In this document: one piece after another, positions 52,342 to 60,595 of the stretch
Numbering within the stretch: position 1 is the stretch's first letter
Layout: the number at the start of each line of letters is the position of its first letter
Assembly: GCA_963750735.1 (NCBI GenBank)
Contig: CAVVRY010000008.1
Coordinates: 124,001 to 188,000 of the forward strand
Reading direction: 5' to 3'
From: JANTGF01 sp963750735
Lineage (GTDB): Bacteria > Bacteroidota > Bacteroidia > Bacteroidales > VadinHA17
Length of the DNA: 64,000 bases
Translations under genes and position numbers: made by a program
Notes under the pieces: generated by a model
What the model was told of the DNA's origin: nothing
The model's input: only the letters and a program-made list of their open reading frames with translations
Database searches by the model: none

Positions 52342-53373
52342 ATGGAACCCAAGAAACAATCCATATTAATTATTTATACTGGAGGAACCATTGGTATGGT
52401 TGAAGATCCGGATAACAATTCTTTAAAATCGCTTGATTTTAAGCATATTAAAAATGAAGTTCCCGAATTAAAGAAATTCAGACATAATCTCCATTGCAGG
52501 AATCTTGATCCAATTATTGATTCTTCAAATGTAAAACCTGAGAATTGGGTTAAAATAGCAACCTTGATCTATGAAGCATACAACGATTATGATGGATTTG
52601 TTATTTTGCATGGTACAGATACAATGGCTTATTCGGCATCTGCACTAAGCTATTTATTGGAAAATTTACGAAAGCCGGTAATATTCACCGGCTCTCAACT
52701 GCCCATAGGTTTGATACGTACCGATGCAAGGGAAAATTTAATTTCTGCTATTGAGATTGCTTCAACCCAATCTGATGTGGGTCCAATGGCTCCTGGTGTA
52801 AGTATATATTTCGAAAATAAACTATATCAGGGAAACCGAACCACAAAATTAAGTGCAGAGAATTTCAATGCTTTTATTTCCCCAAACTATCCGGTACTGG
52901 CAGAGTCAGGTGTTCATTTAAAATTTAGCCAGAAATCTATTAAGTCTACGGACTCCTACAAAAGGCTGATTCTGCATACTTCTCTTGACAGAAATATTGC
53001 AATTTTGAAAATTTTCCCTGGGATGTCTGAAAATTTCGTTGGAAGTATACTTGGCACTTCGGGGTTAAAAGGAATTATACTTGAAACATTTGGTTCAGGG
53101 AACGCCCCTACTGAAGTGTGGTTCATTAAATCCCTCGAGAAATTTATTTCTGATGGAGGTATAATTCTCAATGTAACACAATGTGCTGCAGGAATGGTTG
53201 AACAGGGGAAATACGAAACCAGTTTAAATTTACAGAAGATAGGTGTTATAGGGGGTTCAGACATAACAACAGAGGCTGCCGTTACAAAGTTAATGTTTCT
53301 ATTAGGGCAAGAACTTCAAAAAGAAAAGTTAATTTTTCTTCTTAAAAGTTCAATAAGTGGTGAAATTAGTTAG
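52342..53373 (+). CDS. ansA: type I L-asparaginase
   Basis: Hydrolyses asparagine to aspartate and ammonia in the cytoplasm. Both threonine motifs are present: IYTGGTIGMVED near residue 11 and the second ILHGTDTMAYSASALSYLL near 91, plus GSQLPIGLIRTDARENL. No signal peptide, so it is the cytoplasmic type I and not the secreted type II. 343 aa. It starts right at the stop of tatD. Confidence 0.94.
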   Translation: MEPKKQSILIIYTGGTIGMVEDPDNNSLKSLDFKHIKNEVPELKKFRHNLHCRNLDPIIDSSNVKPENWVKIATLIYEAYNDYDGFVILHGTDTMAYSASALSYLLENLRKPVIFTGSQLPIGLIRTDARENLISAIEIASTQSDVGPMAPGVSIYFENKLYQGNRTTKLSAENFNAFISPNYPVLAESGVHLKFSQKSIKSTDSYKRLILHTSLDRNIAILKIFPGMSENFVGSILGTSGLKGIILETFGSGNAPTEVWFIKSLEKFISDGGIILNVTQCAAGMVEQGKYETSLNLQKIGVIGGSDITTEAAVTKLMFLLGQELQKEKLIFLLKSSISGEIS

Positions 53374-53430
53374 CAAATAAAAAAAAATTTGTATTTTGTG
53401 CAGCCTAATTCTTTGAAAAAATTGTTGTCT

Positions 53431-53523
53431 GGAGAGGTGACCGAGTGGTCGAAGGTGCGCGCCTGGAAAGCGTGTGTGCTGTGTAAAACAGTACCGGGGG
53501 TTCGAATCCCTTCCTCTCCGCCA
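53431..53523 (+). tRNA. tRNA-Ser(GGA)
   Basis: A 93-nt class II tRNA. The acceptor stem is GGAGAGG (53431-53437) with CCTCTCC (53513-53519), a G discriminator and encoded CCA. The anticodon loop CTGGAAA has GGA at 53465-53467, between stems CGCGC and GCGTG. The long variable arm (about 53473-53494) and GGTTCGAATCC T-loop fit serine tRNA. It decodes UCC and UCU. Confidence 0.95.
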
Positions 53524-53601
53524 CAATAGAAAATATTAAACACAAATTATTATTTTATAATTAAAATTTAAATACTTTAATAACTAAACAGATCACTAAC
53601 C

Positions 53602-54396
53602 ATGAAAAAATTATTTGCTTTAGTAGCGGTTATTGCTATGCTCGGTTTCGGGGCATACCAAAATGCATTTGCTCTGGGAGAGTCAGGGGGAACATCAAAT
53701 TTTGAAATTGTTTCACCCACGCAGGATACTGGAGATGTTTCCTCTCAACCAGAAGAAGGCCAAGAAATTCACAAACAAATTAAGGCCAAATTTATTGAAG
53801 GTGGAGCACAGTTTATGGGTGCTGTTCTTTTAACATTGATATTTGGTTTGGCACTGGCAATTGAAAGGATAATTTACCTGAATCTTGCTACTACCAACAC
53901 CGATAAATTATTAAAGAAAGTTGAGGATGCCCTTGAAGAGGGCGGAGTGGAAGCAGCAAAAGAAGTTTGCAGAAACACTCGTGGACCTGTTGCTAGTATT
54001 TTCTATCAAGGCCTTGACCGTTATGATGAAGGCATTGACCAAGCTGAAAAAGCAGTTCTCGCATATGGTAGTGTGCAGATGGGTCTTCTCGAGAAGAACC
54101 TGTCATGGATTGCCTTGTTTATTGCTATCGCCCCTATGTTAGGGTTTATGGGTACTGTTATTGGTATGATCGATGCGTTTGATAAGATTCGTATTGCTGG
54201 TACAGTATCAGCACAGCTGGTTGCTGGTGGTATTCAAATTGCTTTGATCACGACTGTTTCTGGTCTGATTGTTGCTGTAATATTACAGATATTTTACAAT
54301 TACATTTTATCAAAAATCGATGGTCTTGTCAACTCAATGGAAGATTCATCCATCTCACTCATCGATCTATTAGTAAAATATAATGTTAAGAAATAA
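53602..54396 (+). CDS. exbB: MotA/TolQ/ExbB-family proton channel subunit
   Basis: Forms the proton-driven motor of a TonB-type system with the ExbD subunits encoded downstream. It begins with a hydrophobic helix (KKLFALVAVIAMLGFGAYQNAFA) and an acidic linker, then three membrane helices: FMGAVLLTLIFGLALAIERIIYL (about 75-97), WIALFIAIAPMLGFMGTVIGMIDAF (about 170-194) and AGGIQIALITTVSGLIVAVILQIFY (about 212-236). The MLGFMGTVIGM and ALITTVSGL motifs are typical of the family. 264 aa. It begins a four-gene cluster; no tonB is seen within it. Confidence 0.93.
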   Translation: MKKLFALVAVIAMLGFGAYQNAFALGESGGTSNFEIVSPTQDTGDVSSQPEEGQEIHKQIKAKFIEGGAQFMGAVLLTLIFGLALAIERIIYLNLATTNTDKLLKKVEDALEEGGVEAAKEVCRNTRGPVASIFYQGLDRYDEGIDQAEKAVLAYGSVQMGLLEKNLSWIALFIAIAPMLGFMGTVIGMIDAFDKIRIAGTVSAQLVAGGIQIALITTVSGLIVAVILQIFYNYILSKIDGLVNSMEDSSISLIDLLVKYNVKK

Positions 54397-54407
54397 ATTT
54401 CCTGACC

Positions 54408-54866
54408 ATGTCAAGTAAATTAACTAAAATTATCAATATCATCCTTTGGGTCCTTATGGGAGTTTCCGTTATATTAGTAGTCCTATTCTACTTTGGAAGC
54501 GTTGTGCCCGGAACTGAAGGAAGCAATATGGAAGAACCTGTAATTACAGAAACTTTGCTGAGATGGGCATATATAATGGCCATTGGTGCAACTATTGTGG
54601 CATTGGGTTTTTCCATAGTAAATCTAATTTCGAACCCAAAAGCCCTTAAGCAATCATTAATTATGGTTGGTATAGGTGCCGTTCTTGTGGTTGCAGCATA
54701 CTTTCTGGCGGATGATCAGATACTCAATATGCCTGGGTACGAAGGGACCCAAAATATTCCTGGAACATTGAAATTTGCGGGTACTTTTTTATGGCTGGCA
54801 TATATATTAGCTGGCTTGGCTGTAATATCAATTCTTTACAGCGAAGTAGCAAAGTATTTTAAGTAA
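54408..54866 (+). CDS. membrane protein of the ExbB/ExbD cluster, unknown function
   Basis: A 152-aa protein with about four hydrophobic helices (IINIILWVLMGVSVILVVLFYFG; WAYIMAIGATIVALGFSIVNLI; IMVGIGAVLVVAAYFLA; FLWLAYILAGLAVISILYSEVA). The short loop VVPGTEGSNMEEPVITET after helix 1 and another before helix 4 would face the periplasm. It lies 11 bp after ExbB and 69 bp before the first ExbD, so it may be an extra subunit of the motor. No motif I recognise. Confidence 0.8.
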   Translation: MSSKLTKIINIILWVLMGVSVILVVLFYFGSVVPGTEGSNMEEPVITETLLRWAYIMAIGATIVALGFSIVNLISNPKALKQSLIMVGIGAVLVVAAYFLADDQILNMPGYEGTQNIPGTLKFAGTFLWLAYILAGLAVISILYSEVAKYFK

Positions 54867-54935
54867 AATATTTAGTTTACCCAGGTTAGGGAATGTCCTA
54901 ACCCGGGCAATTAATCATAAAATTTAGATCAACTA

Positions 54936-55520
54936 ATGGCTAAAAGGGAAGTACAACCAATTAATGCAGGCTCGATGGCTGATATTGCCTTTCTCCTGCT
55001 TATCTTTTTCCTAGTTACCACAACTATGGATGTGGACACTGGTTTGATGAGAAGGTTGCCACCAATTCCTGATAAAGATCAACAAGATACAGATGATAAG
55101 ATTAAGGAGCGTAATGTTTTTGTTGTACTGATCAATAAAAACAACGACCTTCTTGTTGAGAATGAAGAAATGAGTATTTATGATCTACGAGAAAGAGCAA
55201 GGGAATTTATTGCAAACCCTGATGACAGGGAAGACCTTCCTGAAAAAGATTATAAAGATATTCAATTCTTCGGCAATGTGTATGTGCCAAAAAATCCCGT
55301 CATTTCATTGCGAAATGATAGGGGTACTGAATATGGTACGTACCTCATGGTTCAAAATGAGCTACTTGCTGCCAAAAACGAATTGAGGGACGAAATCTCT
55401 ATGCAAACCTTTGGGAAAAAGTATGATGATCTTGATGAAGAACATCAGGATGCAGTGCAACAGTATTATACTTCTGTGTTATCTGAAGCTGAACCTAAAA
55501 ACATTGGAGGAGGAAACTAA
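54936..55520 (+). CDS. exbD: ExbD/TolR-family protein, long form
   Basis: A bitopic motor subunit. The N-terminal helix SMADIAFLLLIFFLVTTTMD carries the proton-relay aspartate (Asp16 by my count). The periplasmic domain continues with VFVVLINKNNDLLVENEEMSIYDLRERAREF. At 194 aa it has extra sequence compared with E. coli ExbD (141): a YGTYLMVQNELLAAKNELRDEIS segment and a polar tail. Two bp before the second ExbD gene. Confidence 0.92.
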   Translation: MAKREVQPINAGSMADIAFLLLIFFLVTTTMDVDTGLMRRLPPIPDKDQQDTDDKIKERNVFVVLINKNNDLLVENEEMSIYDLRERAREFIANPDDREDLPEKDYKDIQFFGNVYVPKNPVISLRNDRGTEYGTYLMVQNELLAAKNELRDEISMQTFGKKYDDLDEEHQDAVQQYYTSVLSEAEPKNIGGGN

Positions 55521-55522
55521 TA

Positions 55523-55996
55523 ATGTCAAGATTTAAAAGAAAAGGAAAAAAAGGAATTGGGGCTATTAATACGGCTTCTCTTCCTGACATTGTGTTTATG
55601 CTTTTATTCTTTTTCATGACTACAACTGTTATGAAAGAGGTTGATTTAAAAGTAAACATTCGACTTCCAAGTACTACTGAAGCAAAAAAACTGGAAAAGA
55701 AAGATTTGGTATCTTTTATATATATTGGGAAACCCAGTATTCATTTCCAGAAACTTTTTGGAACTGAACCCAGAATTCAGTTAAATGATCAATTTAAAGC
55801 GGTAATTGATATCCAGGATTTTATTGCACAGGAAAGAGATGCTATGAATGAATCAGATCAGGCTAAAATGTCCGTATCACTTAAAGTTGACGAAGAAACC
55901 AAAATGGGTGTCGTTACTGATGTGAAACAGGCTTTAAGAAGGGCAAGTGCCTTGAAACTGAATTATTCTTCAATTAAAGTAGACCAAATGAAGTAA
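55523..55996 (+). CDS. exbD: ExbD/TolR-family protein, second copy
   Basis: A second ExbD-type subunit, 157 aa. Membrane helix LPDIVFMLLFFFMTTTVM with the key aspartate at residue 22, followed by KEVDLKVNIRLPSTTEAKKLEKKDLVSF and a periplasmic domain ending YSSIKVDQMK. Two different ExbD proteins in one operon are usual in Bacteroidota and may form a mixed dimer. It ends at a strong terminator. Confidence 0.92.
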   Translation: MSRFKRKGKKGIGAINTASLPDIVFMLLFFFMTTTVMKEVDLKVNIRLPSTTEAKKLEKKDLVSFIYIGKPSIHFQKLFGTEPRIQLNDQFKAVIDIQDFIAQERDAMNESDQAKMSVSLKVDEETKMGVVTDVKQALRRASALKLNYSSIKVDQMK

Positions 55997-56021
55997 TTTT
56001 TTCATGATAATATTAATATAG

Positions 56022-56053
56022 AAAGAGTGCTCGAACCAGCACTCTTTTTTTTT
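56022..56053 (+). terminator. rho-independent terminator after the ExbB/ExbD cluster
   Basis: AAAGAGTGCT (56022-56031) pairs with AGCACTCTTT (56038-56047) around CGAACC, with nine T after the C of the stem. The A tract upstream is too short to call it bidirectional with confidence. Confidence 0.85.
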
Positions 56054-56120
56054 GAACCCAAATAAGATTTTAGATTTTGATTCCTGTTGGGAAATAATTA
56101 CTCACTGACCTTATAAAATA

Positions 56121-57353
56121 TTAATGAAAGAATAGGTAAGCTAAAAGAATTGAGGCAATAATCCCAGTGAAGTCAGCAATTAAACCGCAGATAACTGCAT
56201 ACCTTGTATTTTTTATCCCAACCGCCCCAAAATATACTGCCAAAATATAAAAGGTTGTATCGGTGGCTCCCTGTACCGTGCTGGCAACCCGGCCAACAAA
56301 AGAATCAGCTCCATAAGTAGTCATTGCATCAACCATCATTCCCCTGGCTCCACTGCCACTCAGAGGCTTCATTAATGCAGTTGGTAAGGCAGGTGTAAAA
56401 TCAGAATTCACACCAATTTTCTGAAATACCCAGTCAATTCCTGAAATAAACCAATCCATTGCTCCTGATGCTCTGAATACACCAATTGCAACTAGTATTG
56501 CCACCAGGTAGGGAATAATTTTTACAGCTGTTGTAAATCCATCTTTTGCTCCCTCAATAAATGCTTCATATACATTAATCTTACGCAGCAACGCCATTAC
56601 AATGAAGCTAGTGATAACAGAAAAAAGAATAAAATTACTGGTCACTTTGGAGACCTGAGTAATTGAATCCTTATCCAATGTAGAGAAATACCATATAATC
56701 GCAGCAATGAATATTGAAATGCCACCCAAATAAGATAAAACAACTTTATTTAATAAATTAATCTTCTGATAGATAGCTACAGAAATTAGTCCAGCTATAG
56801 TTGAAAAATAAGTAGCCAGCAATATCGGGATAAATATATCGGATGGATTAACTGCACCCAGCTGAGCTCTATATACCATAATGCTTATTGGCAGAAGGGT
56901 TAGACCTGAAGTGTTTAACACAAGAAACATAATCATTGCATTCGTAGCCGTATCCTTATTTTTGTTAGTCGCCTGCATTTCTTTCATAGCCTGAAGGCCT
57001 ACAGGAGTTGCAGCATTATCAAGGTTTAGCATATTTGCAGCGATATTAAGCATTATAGGACCATGTGCTGGATGATCCTTACCTAATTCTGGAAATAACT
57101 TATTAAAAAATGGTCCAATTACTCTACTAAACAACTTCACTACACCACCTTTTTCTCCGATTTTCATTATCCCCATCCAAAGAGTTAATACTCCTGTTAG
57201 TCCCAGTGAAATTTCAAATCCTGTTTTGGCCATATCAAAAGTTGAATTAATCATGGCCGGGAAAACTTCTACATCACCAAAAAAAATCAGCTTAATAAAT
57301 CCAATAATGAATGCTACCAGAAAAAAGAATACCCAGATATAATTTAAAGCCAT
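56121..57353 (-). CDS. nucleoside-recognition (Gate) domain membrane protein, SpmA/SpmB fusion
   Basis: About ten hydrophobic helices in two halves. The first half (MINSTFDMAKTGFEISLGLTGVLTLWMGIMKIGEKGG and NLDNAATPVGLQAMKEMQ) matches SpmA; the second (VYEAFIEGAKDGFTTAVKIIPYLVAILVAIGVFRASGAMDW, PLSGSGARGMM, ATVQGATDTTFYILAVYFGAVG) matches SpmB. In Bacillus these are separate spore maturation proteins; in non-sporing Bacteroidota the fused form has no proven role. 410 aa. Convergent with exbD, divergent from the exonuclease. Confidence 0.88.
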   Translation of the reverse strand: MALNYIWVFFFLVAFIIGFIKLIFFGDVEVFPAMINSTFDMAKTGFEISLGLTGVLTLWMGIMKIGEKGGVVKLFSRVIGPFFNKLFPELGKDHPAHGPIMLNIAANMLNLDNAATPVGLQAMKEMQATNKNKDTATNAMIMFLVLNTSGLTLLPISIMVYRAQLGAVNPSDIFIPILLATYFSTIAGLISVAIYQKINLLNKVVLSYLGGISIFIAAIIWYFSTLDKDSITQVSKVTSNFILFSVITSFIVMALLRKINVYEAFIEGAKDGFTTAVKIIPYLVAILVAIGVFRASGAMDWFISGIDWVFQKIGVNSDFTPALPTALMKPLSGSGARGMMVDAMTTYGADSFVGRVASTVQGATDTTFYILAVYFGAVGIKNTRYAVICGLIADFTGIIASILLAYLFFH

Positions 57354-57699
57354 TGTAGAAAATAAAGGTTAGGTCTGGTAATCAATTATGCAAAAATGCT
57401 AAAATATTTCTGAACGAAAACTTTTGTAACATAAATTGTTTGAAGAACCTATAACTAATATACGTTAATCAACACTTATATGTTTTAAATGAACTATTAA
57501 GTAAAAGTTTGGACATTGGATTGTTGTGTCCAATTTTAAAAACATAATTTCAAATGTTTGTGGGTAAAGGTTTCTGTTCTTTTGTCTTGATAAAAAATGA
57601 ACTGAAAAATCAAGGATAAAAAATACCTCCTATCAGGGACCTTATATGGAAATGAGACTTTAGTATCTTTGTTTTAATAAATGAAGAAAAATTACAAAG
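57354..57699. other. divergent intergenic region, 346 bp
   Basis: Lies between the leftward SpmA/SpmB-like gene and the rightward exonuclease. The only clear element is TATCTTTG at 57664-57671 (see separate entry). The rest is AT-rich with stops in all frames I followed, and I see no hairpin or repeat. Confidence 0.4.
57664..57671 (+). promoter_or_regulatory. -7 promoter box TATCTTTG
   Basis: A perfect TAnnTTTG match 29 bp before the ATG of the exonuclease gene. No clear -33 TTG. Confidence 0.5.
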
Positions 57700-58260
57700 A
57701 TGGAATACAAATTATTATTTGTTGATATTGAGACAGGAGGTCTGGATCCAGATAAGCATTCGCTATTATCAGTTGCCATGGTTATTTGGATGAATATGGA
57801 AATTATTGATTCACAAGAGCTGTTGATCAATGATGGGAAACTTTTTGTTACCGACGAGGCATTAGCTATTAACAAGATTGATATAGAAAAGCATAAGAAA
57901 TCCGCAATTTCCCCTTCCCAGGCTATGGAGAAAATACTTATTTTTATCAATAAACACTTTCCTCAACAAAGAAAAATTACATTAGCTGGTCATAATGTTC
58001 AGTTTGATCTTAGTTTTCTAAAAATCCTCTTCTCACAAAATAAGAAAGATTTCAGTAAATTCTTTTCTCATAGAATCATTGACACTTCTTCCATCCTGCA
58101 TTATCTATATCTGGCAGGCCATATAAAGCAAAGGGCCATTTCATCTGATGAAGCCTTTGAGCTTTTTGACATTAAAGTAGAAGGAAGACATACGGCATTA
58201 GGTGATGCAGTGGCTACAACAAAACTGTTCAACAAATTGCTTCATCATACAAAGAAATGA
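57700..58260 (+). CDS. DEDDh 3'-5' exonuclease (DnaQ/RNase T-like)
   Basis: All exonuclease motifs are visible: Exo I FVDIETGGLDP (Asp and Glu) near residues 7-17, Exo II GHNVQFDLSFL near 99-109, and Exo III RHTALGDAVAT (His and Asp) near 167-177. So this is a DEDDh nuclease that trims single-stranded DNA or RNA from the 3' end. At 186 aa it is a stand-alone nuclease domain and not a polymerase part. Which substrate it prefers cannot be told. The next gene, thymidylate synthase, follows after 163 bp. Confidence 0.9.
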   Translation: MEYKLLFVDIETGGLDPDKHSLLSVAMVIWMNMEIIDSQELLINDGKLFVTDEALAINKIDIEKHKKSAISPSQAMEKILIFINKHFPQQRKITLAGHNVQFDLSFLKILFSQNKKDFSKFFSHRIIDTSSILHYLYLAGHIKQRAISSDEAFELFDIKVEGRHTALGDAVATTKLFNKLLHHTKK

Positions 58261-58423
58261 TTCGGATGGCCTAATGGTGTTTGTTGATATTTTACCTATA
58301 ACTTCAACTTTGAAACATAATAATTAGAAAAAATTAAATCTACTTTTGGATTAATATATAGCATATAATTAATTAGGCAATAGTTATCAATGAAAAATAG
58401 TATTAACTTTTAACTGAACTGAA

Positions 58424-59515
58424 ATGTCGCAACAATATTTAGATCATTCAAAAGCAATCTTAACTTCTAATCGTTCAAATTTTAAAGGAGGCAGTAAGGG
58501 TTCCGGGATTATTTCTTTATTTGGGTATCAAAACGAATATGATCTTAGAGAAGGTTATCCATTATTGACTACTAAAAAAATGTTTACAAGATCTGTGTTT
58601 CATGAAACAATATGGTTCTTAAGAGGTGATACAAATATTAAATATCTTGAAGACAATAAATGCCCTGTGTGGAGACCTGATGCCTTTCAAGACAATCTTC
58701 CCGGAATGCAAAAAGAAGGAATTTTTCCCGAAAGTATTGTGAAATATTCTCCGGATTGGGACACGGCTATGAAAGAATATGGTCAGAGAATAAAAGAAGA
58801 TGCTGATTTTGCAGAAAGATGGGGAAATGCAGGACCAATTTATGGAAAACAATGGAGAAGATGGGAATATTTTGATCATGACAAAAATATGTTTGTCGAA
58901 ATAGATCAACTAGGAAAAATGATAAATGGTCTAAAAAAGAAACCAACCGGAAAAAAACACATTGTTGATTCATGGAATCCTGGAGACACTCCAAAAATGT
59001 CTTTACCTCCATGTCATGTTCTTTATCAAGCAACCGCTAATGAAGAAGGTGAACTAGAATTACAACTTTACCAAAGAAGTTGTGATCAATTTTTAGGTGT
59101 TCCTTTTAATATTGCTAGTTATGCCGCTCTTACCCATGTAATTGCTCAAGAAGCAGAGATGATTCCAAAAACATTTATCCACACTTTTGGAGATTCACAT
59201 TTTTATGCAGGTATTGGAAAAAGAACACAATGGCACAAAGAAAATTTCAAGGAATTACAAAAAAGAATAAGAAGTGTTTCTCAGAGAGAAGAATATTTAG
59301 GTGTTGTTGAATGGATTAATAAAAATGCTCCAAGCGACGGAACTGAAGAAAAATATGATCATGTCACTGCAATACTTGAGCAAATGTCTAGAGAACCAAA
59401 ACTGATGCCTACATTACAAATTGCAAAAAAACCATTTGATCAATTAACGATTGATGATTTTGTTGTAGAAAACTATGACTCTCATCCTCCAATAAGAAGG
59501 AGTATGGCTGTTTAA
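58424..59515 (+). CDS. thyA: thymidylate synthase, long form with two insertions
   Basis: Makes dTMP from dUMP with methylene-tetrahydrofolate. Core motifs: FHETIWFLRGDTNIKYL near 59-75, GPIYGKQWRRW near 137-147, the nucleophile in LPPCHVLYQ (Cys197), QRSCDQFLGVPFNIASYA near 217-233 and GDSHFYAG near 256-263. At 363 aa it exceeds E. coli ThyA (264) by about 100. Extra segments lie at about residues 83-133 and about 270-312. Arginine is encoded by AGA in 15 of 17 cases by my count, against about half in the neighbouring glutamate dehydrogenase, which suggests transfer. No dihydrofolate reductase gene is adjacent. Confidence 0.92.
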   Translation: MSQQYLDHSKAILTSNRSNFKGGSKGSGIISLFGYQNEYDLREGYPLLTTKKMFTRSVFHETIWFLRGDTNIKYLEDNKCPVWRPDAFQDNLPGMQKEGIFPESIVKYSPDWDTAMKEYGQRIKEDADFAERWGNAGPIYGKQWRRWEYFDHDKNMFVEIDQLGKMINGLKKKPTGKKHIVDSWNPGDTPKMSLPPCHVLYQATANEEGELELQLYQRSCDQFLGVPFNIASYAALTHVIAQEAEMIPKTFIHTFGDSHFYAGIGKRTQWHKENFKELQKRIRSVSQREEYLGVVEWINKNAPSDGTEEKYDHVTAILEQMSREPKLMPTLQIAKKPFDQLTIDDFVVENYDSHPPIRRSMAV

Positions 59516-59544
59516 GCAACTAGCTTATATAAGCAATATATATT

Positions 59545-60144
59545 TTGGATGAATTAGTTTTTGCAATACCAACAGTTGAGCTTTGGAACTTATTAACCTA
59601 TAAAGAACAAGGTTTAATACATGGCAATAGTGATGTATTGAATAGGATTGTTCAAAATGGTCTGTTTCGAAAAAGGAACGAATTAGAAGAGGATCCTTCT
59701 TTTAAACAAATTATACCATATGCGATAATTTCATGTAAAGAATCCTTTTATTTGTTTAAGAGGACTTCTAAGCAGACAGAAAAAAGGCTGCACAATCAAA
59801 TGACCTTAGGTGTGGGAGGTCATATGAATCCAGGCAACTTTATGGATTCCAAAAAACAGTATTTAATTGATGAATTAAAAAGAGAATTTTTTGAAGAAGT
59901 CAAATTATTAAATGCTTGTCTTATTGAGGATATCGAATTTATTGGATTTATAAATGATGATACAATTTCGGTTGGCAGGGTTCATATTGGACTTTTGTAT
60001 CATATCCAAGTATCAAATAAAAGTGTTTATATAAATGAACCGGATAAAATGACAGCAGATTGGATTGATAGACAAAATTTAGCTGAATTTTATGAAGAAG
60101 TGGAAACATGGACCAAAATTATATTTGATCACTATCTTAAGTGA
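59545..60144 (+). CDS. Nudix-like hydrolase, 199 aa
   Basis: Resembles Nudix pyrophosphohydrolases, which split nucleoside diphosphate-linked compounds. The clearest sign is LGVGGHMNPGN near residues 88-98 followed by DELKREFFEEVKL at 109-121, the helix of the Nudix box (REUxEE). The first half of the box is degenerate: the G and first E are not at the usual spacing. The start is a TTG at 59545, as no in-frame ATG occurs before residue 86. It follows thyA by 29 bp, so the two are likely cotranscribed and may share a role in nucleotide metabolism. Confidence 0.75.
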   Translation: MDELVFAIPTVELWNLLTYKEQGLIHGNSDVLNRIVQNGLFRKRNELEEDPSFKQIIPYAIISCKESFYLFKRTSKQTEKRLHNQMTLGVGGHMNPGNFMDSKKQYLIDELKREFFEEVKLLNACLIEDIEFIGFINDDTISVGRVHIGLLYHIQVSNKSVYINEPDKMTADWIDRQNLAEFYEEVETWTKIIFDHYLK

Positions 60145-60595
60145 AAAAATATACAAATATAAAATCCGCAATAAAAAGCAAATGTGATGGATTGTGGATA
60201 ATAAAAACAACTGGACACAACAGTCAGTATAGTTAATTTCCGTTGAATTGCCAATTTAAAGGTTATTGCTTTTTAATAAAGCTCAGGTAACTTAATAGCA
60301 TAAAACGTCGAAATCGGCAACGAAACCATACCGCTGAAATGTTTTGATATATTTTTAGCTTTGGGTAGAAAATGTGCACAATTCGAAGCGGATCAGGAAG
60401 TACCTTTCGGCTTAAGCATTATAAGTTTTGGAGATAATAGGGTTCAAAAAAAATGTTAATTTCAACAGCGGTTTATATGTATGTGTACGCTTTGTTTATA
60501 ATTTGCCTAAAAGATTAATTATTGCTTGAATATATAAATTGGACTATAAGAATTCTTGGCTCTCTCATTTTTTAAGTTAAACCCAGTAGTATAAT
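60145..60595 (+). other. 451-bp intergenic region with a possible gene remnant
   Basis: An open stretch without a start codon runs in one plus-strand frame from about 60305 to 60456 (NVEIGNETIPLKCFDIFLALGR and onward, ending FGDNRVQKKC before TAA). It is preceded by a stop and has more C and G than its surroundings, so it could be the relic of a gene, but I recognise no family. The rest is AT-rich and I see no promoter or terminator of good quality. Confidence 0.35.

Noticed and set aside
53390..53400. Promoter before tRNA-Ser (TTTGTATTTTG)
   Set aside because: The box is one base short of TAnnTTTG and lacks a spaced -33; left uncalled, though a promoter must lie near.
57354..60595. Defence island or prophage around the long thymidylate synthase
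   Set aside because: No integrase, restriction, toxin or structural phage genes are present; only nucleotide-related genes and ordinary intergenic sequence.
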